DNA from: Erigeron canadensis
Lineage: Eukaryota; Streptophyta; Magnoliopsida; Asterales; Asteraceae
Assembly: GCF_010389155.1 (NCBI RefSeq)
Contig: NC_057761.1
Span: 13,952,501-14,016,500, forward strand
DNA: 64,000 bases
Reading direction: 5' to 3'
Shown here piece by piece: positions 32,389 to 44,978 of this stretch (positions are counted from its first letter, which is position 1; every line of letters starts with the position of its first letter). The translations under genes and the position numbers were made by a program. Under the pieces are notes generated by a model. It was given only the letters and a program-made list of their open reading frames with translations, was not told the origin of the DNA and did no database searches.

Positions 32389-34187
32389 GGCTTGTGGATC
32401 TCCAATAATTTGATCAGTAGGATGATTTTTCAACATACGTGACCATTTGTGATCATGAGGAAAAGGATCTTGTTGTTGAACATCAACATCATCATCATTA
32501 AAACCTGAGTTTTGTTGAGAGATAGAATCATAGCTTGGTAGAACAGCTTCCTCATAGGATGGATGATCGAAGTCAAGTGGCAGATACACATTTGGAGTGT
32601 TCATCGGGTTTGTTATCTGAGTAAATTGGGTAGGTTGTTCTTGAACATTTACTTGAGAAGAATTATCAGGCGAGGGTGGTGAAGAAGAATCATTATAAGA
32701 GGATGAAGAACTACTACTAGAAGATGTAGCACCTTGCTCAGAAGAACTTGATGATGATTCATGATTGTTGTCAGGAACTGGATTATTTGTCTGAATTGGT
32801 TCAATGATGACTCGAGGCTCTTCATCATGAATCGGTTTGGAATTGTAGAATTCTTCAAAAAGAATATCTAGTTAATCACTTGTTGTAGTTGGAAACTTCT
32901 TGAACTTAGATGCTAAAGTAGAAGTCCTTGATGAAGTACTTGAAGCACTTGGATCATTACTTGTTGGTAGCAAACTTTCTTGTTCAAAGATCATGCCCGA
33001 CATCTCATCAAACCAAACATTCATTGTATTTGTTCCGTGATTGTAGATTCGGTAGGCAATCGATGTCTTGGAATAACCAACAAAGTAACCTTCATCACCT
33101 TTCTTCTCGAACTTTCCGAGATTCTCCCGATCATTCAAAGTATAACAAACACACCCAAAGATATGAAAATAGTTGATATTGGGTTTGCGTTTGTTAACAA
33201 CCTCATAAGGAGTCTTCTCGAAACGCTGATTAACAATGGACCGATTCTGAGTATGACAAGCAGTGTCAACAGCTTCAGCCCACATATTTGATGGTAACTT
33301 GGAATAAGAAAGCATTGTCCTTGCTGCTTCCACTAGCGTTCGATTTCTCCTTTCAACGACACCGTTTAGTTGTGGGGTACGAACTGCAGAGAATTGGTGA
33401 GTAATGCCCTTGGATTTACAAAACTCATCAAAAACGACATTCTTGAACTCAGTTCCGTTATCCGAACGGATGTAACGAACTGGAAGTTGAAGATTTACTT
33501 GGGTAGAAGTGATGAAGTCAATCAAAATCTGAGTTGTTTCATCTTTGGATGCAAGAAACTTGACCCAAGTATATCTTGAATAATCATCAACAATAACCAA
33601 GATGTATTTCTTCCCATTTTGCTTTGTACTTTCTTCGGCCCACAAAGATCCATGTGAAGCAAATGAAGAGGTGCTAACGAATTTGGAGATTTCTTCGGTT
33701 TATGAGAAGCTCGTTTAATCTTCCTAACATCACAAGAAGGACAAACATGCTCACTCTCATACTTATAGTTTGGCAAGCCTTCAACAAGATGCTTGTTAAC
33801 CAAAGTATTGATAGTTGGAAAATTTAGATGAGAAAGCCTTCTATGCCACAACCAAGAATTCTTTGATGTAGCCTTGGAAACGAGACAAATATTATCAGTT
33901 GGTTGGTTATCATCGAGATTGACAGTAAAAAGATTATCACCGCAGAAGTGTCCAACACTGAACAAGTTATGACTTAATCCTTCAACATAATGAACTTTCT
34001 TAATGACAATTCCATTGCGTTCAATGTCTCCATAACCTAAGATAGGAGCGAAATTGTTGTTCCCAAATCGAACAGTTCCCATGAATCGTTCGATAAAGTT
34101 CTTGAGCAATGCTTTATTTCCAGTCATGTGTTTTGAACACCCGGAATCGAGTATCCAAACACAGATAGTTATTTCCTGCAATCAAAG
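32389..34187 (-). pseudogene. Protease and integrase of Copia-1b
   Basis: The protease motif WILDSGCSKHMTG is intact. A deletion inside the gag-pre-integrase part joins SVGHFCGDNL to a later segment. HHCC zinc binding (LWHRRLSHLN, CPSCDVRK) and LHMDLCGPKK follow, with a frameshift at about 33615 (KVQSKMGRN), then IRSDNGTEF and LNGVVERRNRTL in an open frame up to about 32872 (the Q of QNGV is L). The serine-rich linker continues in another frame to IIGDPQAG at 32389. Confidence 0.9.
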
Positions 34188-34191
34188 AAAT

Positions 34192-37100
34192 TTAACCGAC
34201 TTTAGGTACCCATTTGAAGACGGGTCCTTTGTGGTGAGTTAACACAGGCAGGGTATATAACTTAGGAATAGCATTCAAACATGCTTTGGAATCAACATAA
34301 GCATTAACAAGCACATCATCAATAAGCACATTTGGATAAAAAGTACGAACATTCACACATGAACTAAAAGTCACATGTCTACAAGCATTCACACCAATCA
34401 CACGAGAACATGAATTAACATTGTTTACAACCACACAAGGCCTTGCCTTGGCACCATTAACATTGTTTAACGTAGAGGACTTAAAAGATGAATTGTTTGA
34501 ACTAAAAGAAACATTCTTCTTGTTACTACCAGCTTTTCTCCTTCGCCTTTTCTTCTTTTTCTCAACATTAGTGAACTTAGGTACTAATGACTTAGCTACC
34601 CATTTAGTATCACTAATTATGCTCTTTCCACCTGTTGAATTGACACTAAGAAGATTAGAACGAGGGTTTTTGAACACTTTCATCTTTTTAGAGTCTTTTG
34701 TAGGTGCGGAAACTTCTTGTTTCTTTGGTTTATCGTGAGAAAACCACCCATATCTATCCCTATATCTAGTTGCACCATTTGAAGTATCCCTAGTTAGCGA
34801 AACTGAGCTAGACTTAGATACCTTAGGTAATGAGCTAGATTGAGAGTTAGATGAAGAAACATTAGGATTGTCTTTCGGAAGTTTCACTTTGGTGTACTTT
34901 GTTCTGGGAATGGTCTCAACTTGTTTGGTTTTGACATGATTATCCGCGGTAGGACACTTTGGTTTTAACTTATTGATTTTTGTGATGGTCTTTGGTCCAG
35001 TCTTGACGATTTTGGAAATAACTTGTTTCTTTGAATAATATGAAGTTGGACCTTTGGAAAACGGGTTTTGAGATTCCTCATTTGTTTCAACTTTGATTTT
35101 GGTAGATTCAATCATTTTCTCAGTTTCTGAATCAAAAACATATTCTCCCTCCATGAATTTATCAAAATCATCTTTTGTGAAGAATTTCATCGGAGGTTTA
35201 TTAGTTTTAAATTCTTTCGAAATTTTTGAAAAAACAGGAATCTTGGGATCCAACTTCACATCATGGGTAGTCTCAGAAATTAGGTCATCTTGAACTGACA
35301 CATCTTTGGTCTCACAAGAAAATTGAGTAGAAGTATCAATATCTATACTAGTACTAAGCTTAGGGTGAACAACTAACTCATCAAGAGTATTGCATGTGAA
35401 AAACCTATAAAATACCATACCAAAACTAAACTATGTGCAAGTTCGTCATAAGATAAATCAGATTGCACATAATCAACAGCTATAGAGGTAGCTGTATCTT
35501 GATAAGTACATTCAAGAGAATCAGTCAAGGTCTGAGTGAAGGAATTTGTAGATGAAACACAAATAGTTTGGGTTGAATGGTCTACTATATCAATTAGATC
35601 AGTTTGAGTAGAAGCATTCTCACAAACTTTCTTAGCATGTACAACAATCAATTTATCCTCTGAATTTGGACTTTGAGACTTGAGATGATCAATGACTTTT
35701 TGTTGAGAATCCACCTTTTGTTGTAAACCTTCTATTTGTTTTTCCAAAAATGTTGATGGAATATACATTTTAGTTGGTTTCGGTGAAGGACTGACAGATT
35801 CTTGGTTTTGAAAATTTGATGCAATTTCTTCCAATTTAAAAATTGAAGACTCTTTTGTTTTGTAAGAAGCATTTAGAGCATCATAATTAACCAAAAATTC
35901 ATCTTTTGGTTTCTCAACTTCATCGGTCTCAAATTCGTTATCCAATGGACGAATAAATTGTTGTACCATACCAAGTCGAAGAAATTTTTCATTATACAAA
36001 GGTTCTATTTCATCCTTGGCTTTTTGCAATGGTGTGATATTCTCAAATCCCAACCCGAGAAGAAGATCATCTTTTGCAATTTTTGACTTGTTAAAATTGG
36101 CAGTGAAATCCAAAAGAGGGTTTTGTTCAACTTTATATAGCTTCTCTTGATAGAAAAGTATATTCTTTTTAAATTCCTCAATTTGGTTTTCAAGTTTTTC
36201 AATCTCAACGCCTTTTAGAAAACAAGTATGATTTAAGTCGGAAATCTTTCTTTCGAGTTCAACATTGTTTGGTTTGGATTCTTGAAGTTTTTTATTAAGA
36301 ATATCAACATCCATTTGTTTTGCATTTGCCCGAAGCCATTCATTGGTCTTTTGAATTTCAAGATCTTGATTGGCTTTTTCAAGATCTTGAATGTTCTTTT
36401 CAAGATTAAGACATTTTTGTAATAACTTAGAATCAGGAGAGACATTCAACTCACATTCTTTAACCAACACTTGGTCTTTATATGATTGAAAGTCTTGCTT
36501 AATAGCATCATGTTCAAAAAGTAATTTTGAATGTTCTTCAAGAAGTTTTGAAAATTCACTTTTAGACAATGAAATACTATTTTGCAACTTTTTGTTTTTG
36601 TTGGCTAAAGACTTAATATGAGTTGTCAAGTTTGATAAAGCTAATCTACATGACTCTTTATCCTTAATTGATGAAAAAGTAGAGTTAAGATTTACCTCAT
36701 CATCCGGGTACTCATGATCAGTGCTTTCAGCCTCAAAAGCCTCATCCTTGGCCAACCTCGCCATAAAGCAAACATTAGCAGAAAGATCTTCATCTTCATC
36801 ATCCGAGAGCAATAGCCATTTGTCATCTTCAGCAAGCAATGCATGACCGACTTCCACTTGCTTGGCTAATAACATCTTCTGCTTGTAGTACCCATAGTTC
36901 TGCTTACGAGGTTGCTTGCAATCAATAGCAAAATGACCAGGAATTCCACAGTTGTAGCACTTTTTGTTTGATGTTTTCCCCTTCTCAACAACTGGTTTCT
37001 CAAATCCTTCTTTCTTCTCACCATGCTTTAATCCACTTCCTTCACCATGCTCATAACTCTTTGAATGATAGTGTTCCTTCTTTGGAAATGCACTTGTAGA

Positions 37101-37881
37101 AGAGGTGCGGAGATTGTTGTTAGTTGGCCTCGCTTTGTAGAATTTCTTCTTGAAATGCTTAGTTACCGCGACAAGAGCTTGATATAGTTCATCTGAGACA
37201 CCATCTCTTGTAGCCATCATATCATCTCCCTCCTCATCAGATGAAGAAGCTTTGTTTAGAACTTGATATACATCGAGTTTGAAAGGTTCATAAAGATTAT
37301 GGATGGTGAACTTGGTCAGATTTTGATGTTGCTTAATCTGTGTTCCAAAATCTTCCCATTTTGGACCAAGAGCTTTGATGAATTTGATGTTTAACTCAAT
37401 TTCTGATTTCTTGACATTGTTCTTCCTAAGTTCATTTATGACATTGCAGAACCTACAGTAGACAGCCTCTAGAGATTCATTTGGCAATTTGCTGAAGTTG
37501 TCAAACTCAGTCAACACATTTGTCAATATTATTGTTGAAGTCACGTTAGATCCTTCCATTTGTCTCATCATATCATCCCATATCTCCTTGGCTGTATCAT
37601 AAGAATCAACAGAACCATAGATTTCATTTGGTAGTGCTTTGTATAAGCATGATCTAGCTCTGTTATCTGCAGCTGTTCGATCTTTTTGTTCAGCATTCAA
37701 AAGATCAAGAGTGAGTATTGCACCGGTAGTGGGATTTTGATGAACTGCAAGTCCATTAAGAATGGAATCTTTAAGTAGGTGACCATTTGGTTGACATTCC
37801 ACATAGTCCATAAATCTTTTCTTCCATAGTCCATAGGAACCACGGTAAAGAACTGGAGGTCAATGCTTCACGAGAAGCCAT
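34192..37881 (-). pseudogene. gag of Copia-1b
   Basis: The ATG at 37881-37879 is followed within about 20 bases by a 20-bp deletion relative to Copia-1a that shifts the frame; from about 37811 the frame is open for 812 codons. It has the capsid-type part, a CCHC knuckle CYNCGIPGHFAIDC, long coiled coil and S-T-Q-T motifs. A frame change at about 35400 leads to the last 400 codons with the KKKKRRRRK run and KWVPKVG before the stop at 34192-34194. In sense, TTTCTTTGATTGCAG|GA follows that stop and the pol frame starts beyond it. Confidence 0.9.
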
Positions 37882-39147
37882 TTGAACTTGATTTGATTTG
37901 AAACTTGAAATGAAATGAGAGTTGTAAAAATCAGGAAATGAAATGATCTTGGTGAAAATCGTTCTAGGTGAAGATCGTTTTGGAAGATCGTCCTAGATTT
38001 GAAGAAGTAAGACTATTTAATGGAAGAGCGTCTTGGAAGAAATTCAGTGGAATTTGTCTAAGTATGAAATGAAATTGAAATTGAGATATGTTTTTGGATT
38101 TTTTGGAAATGGGAATTGAAATTGAATTAAAGGAAATTGAAATGAAAATTGAAAGATGATAGATTTGGAAATAAAACGATCTTGAAGGAAGATCGTCTTA
38201 TAAATCTGAAGGAAAATGAGACGGTCTTGTTTTGAAGATCGTCTTAAGGTACTTTTCAAAAAAAATCAAAGTGTTTTGAAGAAACTTAGATAGAATTTTA
38301 GTATGAAATGAAAGGAATGTAATTGAGCAAAACCAATCTAGAGGATCAGTTACCCAAGAAGTGTGTGATTCCCAATCACAACAACTTCGAATAATCAACC
38401 AAACACACCAAATTTCAGAGAGAAACTAAGACGATCTTGGTCAGGATCGTCCTAGGATCAGAAAATGAGACGATTTTAGGGAAGATCGTCTTAGAATTTT
38501 GTCTAAAAATTTTCTAAGGAAAAATACTTTTCAAGTATTTGAATTGACCAAACCGATCCTTACGGATTAGTTAGCCACAAACAAACACTTCACACTACAA
38601 CCACTTGACAGAACGATCTTGTGAAGATCGTCCTACAAGCCACAACACACAAGAATGAAAATTGAAATCTCAGGCACTAAGACGATTCTGAAGAAGATCA
38701 TCCTAGTGAAGATCGTCTTGGCATCATCTTCTTCATCAACACATCAGTTTCAAACATAAACTCCAATAACGACTTACTAAGGCTTCAATAACTTTTGATT
38801 TACTAGGAGTTAGAACTTGAAATTTCTTGCAAACTGATTCTTTTCACCTCAGCTACAAATCTACAAACAAAATTCAACACAAAACACAACTGATTCTAAA
38901 CCCAAAATTCGCGCCAAAGAGCTAAAATTCGAACTAGAGATTTAGATCGAATTGGAACTTGAAATTTGACAGGAATGTGTATTAAACTATCACGAATCTA
39001 TTGGTGAACAAAAATCTATGATTTTATGAGATTTGAGAGGCTAAAATTGAAGAAAAAATGACGGATAAAAATGGTTTTGATTTTTTTTATTTTTTTGAGA
39101 AATCTGTGATCGAATTCAGTAATGGATCGATATCAGAATGATGTTTT
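37882..39147 (-). other. Copia-1b leader with hairpin array
   Basis: This untranslated leader carries repeated ACGATCTT...AAGATCGT inverted repeats (for example near 38176-38200, 38410-38432, 38612-38632 and 38680-38720), the counterpart of the Copia-1a leader array. Loop and spacer sequences differ between the two copies. Confidence 0.7.
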
Positions 39148-39159
39148 GCTCTGATACCA
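39148..39159 (-). other. Primer-binding site, Copia-1b
   Basis: The minus strand has TGGTATCAGAGC two bases inside the LTR, complementary to initiator tRNA-Met. Confidence 0.92.
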
Positions 39160-39161
39160 CA

Positions 39162-39495
39162 TGTAATTAACACGATTTCATCTCCAAATTCACAGATTCA
39201 AAGGTGGATTTTGTGTGTGTGTGTTCTTGGTGTTTTAGTGTGTGTTTCTAGAGAGAGAGAGAGAGAGAGAGAGGAAAGATTGGGATTAAGTGTGTGTAAA
39301 TTTGTTACAGGAATGAAAGTTGTTGTTAAAGTTATGATTTCTAAGGTGTTAAGGGACTATTTATAGTCTAACTATACAATTAAGCTAATGAATACATCTA
39401 GTCCCTCATCCTTAGAAATCATTTATCTATGACTTAACAACAAGTAAGTCCACTAACTTAAATTACAATTTATCACTATTTTTGGAGTTCTAACA
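39162..39495 (-). repeat. Copia-1b 5' LTR
   Basis: The minus strand starts TGTTAGAACTCC and ends GTGTTAATTACA, 334 bp. The TATA box (minus) is at 39358-39365. A (GA)n microsatellite lies at about 39250-39272, matching the CT tract of the Copia-1a LTRs. The partner LTR is missing. Confidence 0.92.
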
Positions 39496-40340
39496 TGACA
39501 TAATAGCATCTTTTATGCTATATAGTTATCCGAAGTATTCCACATGCTGAAAACTACTGTCTGAACGTCTTTTGCGTCCATTGATATCGTAGCAAGAGCG
39601 GAGTACTATTTTGTCATTGCGTGAGAGTTGCATAGGTGAGTTGTATGTTGTTAGGTTACTAACTTTTGAAGAGAAGCGGTGGTGATCATTACTTTGAATC
39701 ATTAAGAATATCAAGGATATAGAATTTGGTTTCGAATGAAAGAAGTAGGAAATATAAAACAAAGGATTCATTAAGGCTCGAATCAGACTCCTTACGCGAG
39801 TTAAAGAAACCACTTCTATGTGTTACGTTGCCCATTGGACTCCAACTTTCAATGACGTCAATATACGTCGCACCGACTTAATTAATATAGATAGATGTTC
39901 GCGTATACGTGTTAGAATAGATATATCGCACCAAATTTCGGAGCTTCCATCCCTAGAATGTGTCGTTTAGAATGTCTGGGTGCGTGTTCGACTAGTGGCG
40001 TTGTATCGTCATGAGGCGTTAGTGTCGCTCACCATTTGTAAGTCTCTAACTTAGTTTGGCATTTCCATATGTTTTGTGTAGCTACCTTCAAGTCGCGTCA
40101 TATCTTGGGACTAAAACCCTTAGAGTATACCGTCAAACACTCGTGAGAAGATGCTTTATCGATAATATCGCATCGTTGTTTCTCCACAATGAATAGTAGT
40201 GTCATAAGAAATAGGATGTCGAGTATTTTCAAAAAGAGCACGAGTAAACGAATATCGGAGGCGTACTTAATGTCAACTCTCATACTTAGAAAATTTCTAA
40301 TTTATAATGAATTTCCCAGGGCCATCACTAATTAGCGGTC
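39496..40340. other. Unassigned DNA between Copia-1b and Copia-3
   Basis: No gene, LTR end or protein motif is recognised. It was continuous with 58058 onward before Copia-3 inserted, so it may belong to the same old gypsy-like element as that leader sequence. Confidence 0.5.
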
Positions 40341-40345
40341 AAATC
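40341..40345. repeat. TSD AAATC, left copy (Copia-3)
   Basis: It matches 58058-58062 on the far side of Copia-3. Confidence 0.92.
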
Positions 40346-41028
40346 TGTAAGGTACCCTATTGTTGCGTGGATCATAATAAGATGTGATTCGTTATGTCAA
40401 AAGTGCGGAATCCTCTTTAGATAACTAGATTGCTATTGCTTTCCGTCGATTAATGAGCAATTAATCAACCTAAGGAGAGGCACAAGGCTTGTGGTTCGTG
40501 TAGGAGATCACACGAAGGAACAATTAACCTTAATTCGTGTCTATTCAAAATGATTCACTAAGATCTAAAACGATTAACCTAATTCCTTAGATTAGGTCTT
40601 GTATTTATACTAATAGGTATTGGGTTCGTGTGGGCTTCGGCCTTAATTACGTATTAGGCCCATAATTAACAATAACCAATCTACCTCGTGCTGACGTCAG
40701 CACGAAGGTAATCCTATGTACTGATGACATCAGCATGAGGGACGTGCCTTTGGTCCTTTGTTTTACTTCGTTTAGCTCGTACATAACATTCAATCACCGT
40801 TTAAGTGTTCTACGACACTTATAAACCTTGATTCTATGGTCTTGTACATGTAAAACAATATATAGCACACAAACACAATACAAAACATAAACAGATATAA
40901 TATTGAAGTTCAAACCTAATCATTAAATATCAACACAAGTTCTTATTTAAATGATTACAAACATAGTTCCTAAACATAAACGATAATCAAATCTATGCTG
41001 CGATTGTCACAACGAATCTGCATCTACA
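40346..41028 (-). repeat. Copia-3 3' LTR
   Basis: The minus strand starts TGTAGATGCAG and ends GGTACCTTACA. The TATA box (minus) is at 40602-40609. It has a perfect 20-bp palindrome at 40686-40705. Confidence 0.94.
40686..40705. promoter_or_regulatory. Palindrome TCGTGCTGACGTCAGCACGA in the Copia-3 3' LTR
   Basis: A perfect 20-bp palindrome centred on TGACGTCA, the core recognised by plant TGA-type and other bZIP factors. The same sequence is in the 5' LTR. Confidence 0.6.
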
Positions 41029-41041
41029 GACTCCCCCTTGA
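41029..41041 (-). other. Polypurine tract of Copia-3
   Basis: The minus strand has TCAAGGGGGAGTC directly before the 3' LTR. Confidence 0.88.
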
Positions 41042-41088
41042 CGATTGCAACTAGATCTCTTTAAAGTCTTCGAACTTGAACTTCAAAG

Positions 41089-44000
41089 CTATCCATTAAA
41101 CAAAAGTCTTGTGCTATTCGCCTGAATTCTCTCTTGCAAACAATGTGTGAGAATGTTGCGATAGCGTCTTTTTTCAACTCTCCAAAAGTCCACTGCTGAG
41201 CAAGGTGTATTCAAAAGTCTTCTCTGATCACCTCTTGACAAATTGACAACCTGCATTGGATCATACATGCGTAGCAACATTTGTTCCTGTGAATCATCAA
41301 CAAACATCTGTGCTTCGCCTGACTTGATATCTATTTGCCAAAATGTCATTGTCGTCAGCATATCTTAATCCCGTCTGATAGCGGGAACCTTCTTAACACA
41401 TTTACTCCTTTGTTTAAAACGAAATGTGCCATCTTGATTCTTAATCTTCTTCAAAGGTGTTGGCTTAATCAACCTCTCTTCTGGCTTCAAACCTCTATCA
41501 CTGAAATTTCTAATTCTTTCATCTCTGAATCTATTCCAGTAATTGCTCTGAAGATTAACAAACCATCGTCTTCCCAAATCTATCATGTCCGAATCACTAA
41601 GAGAGTGGAAATGTCTTTGACTCATCGACATGTACTGGCATCCCTCCTTTCTCTTGATAATAAACAATTTGATTCTGTGATCATAAAACCAACTTTGTAT
41701 CACTGAGAAGTACTTGGGTGCATCCTTGTCTGAGATAAACTCCCAAACCATTGATGGTTTATACGTATCACGTATTACCAAACCAATATGTCCTCTATAA
41801 CCTGGAATCAGTCTATTAATTATAAACTCAGGATCTTGTTGCACCGGAGGTATATTAAATCTTCCAAGATCAACCTCTCGTGTAGCATCTATATTCTAGA
41901 ATAGATCAAATACATTATCATGTCCTTCATCTATTATATTTGCAGATACAGCAAACCTCAAACTTGCTGCATTCTTAGGTTCATCTCGACTTTCTCTGAT
42001 TGGATTAAGATTGAGATGCTCCACTTCAGCTATTGGTTCAACTTGAATGACTTCATCTTCATTAAAGACGCGATCAAAGTCATAAGGTATATCAAGCAAC
42101 CTTTTTCTATCAGCTTATGAAGTAATGAACTCTCCTTCTTCCATATCTTCACCATTGATACTTTCTAGATCTTCTTCAGCATCAAGATCGTCCAATGCAC
42201 CTATCCTTTGAAGCTTATCTGCAATTCAAACAATTTACATATACAAAGATAAAGAACATAAATTCATAAGTCAAGACATAATAAATAGTATAAATACATA
42301 AAAGAAATTAAAACAAATAATACTATATCATAAATATAATGTAACATATACATTCATTTTTTATCTTATAATCATTACAAAAACAAAAAAACGAAAAATC
42401 ATTAGCACTGAGGTTCATAATCCGAATCTGAATCCGAATCTGATTCTGACTCTGAAGATGTATGAGTTAACCCTGACTGTTCTTTCATTTGATCCCTAAG
42501 TGATCTTGGATCATAATAATTATTATAATCCATAATATCTGCTCTAGCTCTCATATAAGCTTGTGGATCATATCCCAATCTCTTTTCTAGTCTATGCATA
42601 ATTAAAGGGTGCAAATCTGACTCTGTAGAGGCATTGGTAGTAGAATCAGTCTTAGTTGACTAACTAACCTGAGTAGATTTTCCTTTGCTAAGATTTTCTT
42701 TTTCTATATGATTATGAGGATCATTCTCTAGTTTTTCTCGAATCTCCCTTTCTATTCTATCAGAATTAGAATCAGAGTTACCTGAATTGGAATCTTCCTC
42801 ATCATCATTATTTGGATCATCAAGATCTGCATCTAGAGCAGCCATCACAACTTTACCTTTATCTTGAGTCCTAGAAGTACTAGCATCAGCTGTACCAGCA
42901 ATCTCTGACTCAGTTTGTCTTGGCGACTCCCCCTGAATATCTGCAGTCTCTGTATCCATAGCATCATCAGCATCTTCTTGATCTTGACCCTGATTCTCTG
43001 GCTCACCATCTGTTTGTCGTTGATTTGGATCTTGAGCTCGATCTTGATCTTCATGATCATCATCTCTAGTCTTCTTTGCTAGCTCATCATCCTTACAACC
43101 ACTTTTATCTCCCCCTTGAGCCAAGAATTGGTCAAGTCTAGAACCAAGAGAATGAACAAGTGTTTTCATTAAGTCCATCTCTTCTTGATGCTTGGCAGCC
43201 TGGAGCTTTAGCTGATTCTCCAAAGCTGTAACCCTCAACTCTAACATCTTCTTCTCATAAAACAAACGACTCAGCTTCACTTGAACAGGAGCAACTGGAC
43301 GTGACGTAGAAGCAACATCAGATGTAAAAGCATAGGGTGGCATCGTAGCTTCAAATGAAGGCATACGAGCACTGAAAGTTCCTATGGGAGGCATCTGAGG
43401 TCTTTGCAAAGGAGCCAACAGACGTCCCATTATTGTAGAAACAGGAACTGTAGCCTGAATAGGAGCAGAAAAAGGCCTAGGAGCAACAACTGTCAGCTCT
43501 GGCTCTTGACGAACTGTAGACTCCGGAGCAGTAGGAATCGTAACAGTTGTAGCCTCAGTGACAACTTGTGCGCGAGAACTAATTCCTCTAATAATAAACT
43601 TTGGTCTCGACCTTCTCTCCCCAGCAGCAATACCAGCAGAAGTAGTAGACACAGAAACAGGAATCTCAGAAACTGAAGCTCTTAAAGCAGCAACTGATGG
43701 AGTATCACCAACATTAGGTGCATGAGACCTCTCCATAGCAGCTTGATACATAGCAAAATCTCTATCAACTTCTGTTTGAGATCGCTTAGAAGTTGGAAGT
43801 CTCTCCACAGCATCAACTCCTTTTCCTTGTCTTCTTCTTCACTTTGGCAATCTTTCAGCCTCTTCTTCATCATCTTCTGAATCTTCAACCACATTAATAG
43901 GCAATTCAGAAGGACCAACAACATCACAAACTGGAGCAGAGGTAGAACTAGAAATTCCAGTAGTTGGTGGAACAAGATTTGCAGGATCATCAATATCCTC

Positions 44001-44978
44001 CATAAGAGCATCCATATCTGGATCATGCTCCAGATCTCCAGCATATAAAGGAACATCATTGAGTTCCTCAAACTGATCAGCTCGCTCTTCTTCCGGATTA
44101 TCTTGAGCCTAATCATCACCAACAGCAGCAGCAACAACGGGTTCTTCATCTTGCCAACCTTTTTGAGGTGCAACATAGTTAGGATTGATCAAATGTCCGA
44201 ACAATGGTGGATTATCAACATTAACCGGAACATTTCTTCCCGACAAATGCTTCATGCTTTCAACAAATGCCTTATGAGTAAGACGACCTAAATTCAACGT
44301 AGGACCTTTAAATGGCAATTGAGCTGCAAAGTGACGAATGATTATCATCACAAATCTTGGAAATAGAAAGAATTTCTTGTTTGTACCAAATGACCTCAAC
44401 TGCTTCTCTAAATTATCAAAAATGTACTGAGAAAAGCTGTATGGCTTGTTCAGCACCAAAGCAACCATCTGAGAAGCATTCTATATATTCATCTGGTCAT
44501 AGCCTGTACTCCGATGACTAATGGACCTCAACAAATAATAAGCAAGCAGCTTTCATTTGCCACGAAGATGATTCCTGAAGTATGGGTGAGAAATAGCACC
44601 AGTATAACCCATTCGACGTAGAGCACCGTCACAAAATTCCTCTGAAAAGTCAGTCGGACCTTGCTCTATCTCGACATCACCTAAGTTTAATATCGTTCGT
44701 AAGTCTCCAGCCGAGAACGAGAATGAACGTCCTCCAACAGTAGTACGAATGTACATATGATCACCCATCTGCACTGATCGGGCTGAGTTCCAAAACTCCT
44801 GAATGAGACTTATCACCAATGGAGGGTTCTCTGTCACAGCAAAATGTACACGAGAACGTGCAAGAAACTGTAGGACATCGTGAAATTCTGGTGTACACCC
44901 CGTCTGAGTAATACTAAGATCGAGTGCAGCATTGTGCTCCTTGACGAACACGCGAGCATTATTACCTTGTCCCGCCAT
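41089..44978 (-). pseudogene. Extra ORF of Copia-3 downstream of pol, decayed and possibly spliced
   Basis: The ATG at 44978-44976 starts MAGQGNNARV. The N-terminal domain (FWNSARSVQMGD, FSFSAGDLRTILNLGD, CDGALRRMGY, then WKLLAYYLLRS-like and FFLFPRFVMIII) matches the Copia-2a extra ORF segment by segment. Stops or frame changes lie near 44550, 44490 and 44110, with a change to another frame by 43808. The middle part is S/T/P-rich with a coiled coil (LFYEKKMLELRVTALENQLK) and an acidic D/S run. An AT-rich interval (42221-42403), T-rich in sense and ending TTTGAATTGCAG, looks like an intron. The C-terminal part (to 41089) has FSVIQSWFYDHRIKLFIIKR, with stops at about 41896 and 41365. The function is unknown; this is the env-like ORF position. 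Confidence 0.78.
42221..42403 (-). other. Possible intron in the Copia-3 extra ORF
   Basis: This interval is about 80% A+T by eye, T-rich in sense, and separates two coding-like blocks. It ends TTTGAATTGCAG before ATAAGC in sense. The 5' boundary is unclear: the nearest GT (CAGTGCTAATG) is a poor donor. Confidence 0.4.

Larger units (their letters stand above)
32389..39495 (-). mobile_element. Copia-1b, 3'-truncated relative of Copia-1a
   Basis: In minus-strand order: 5' LTR (39495-39162), PBS, hairpin-rich leader, gag, PR-INT and the first part of the linker to RT, ending at IIGDPQAG where Gypsy-2 RT begins. RT, RNase H, the 3' region and the 3' LTR are gone. The proteins are close to Copia-1a throughout and confirm several Copia-1a stops as decay. 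Confidence 0.93.

Noticed and set aside
39250..39275. (GA)n tract as a regulatory element
   Set aside because: A simple microsatellite shared in position with Copia-1a LTRs but with variable length; no evidence for function.
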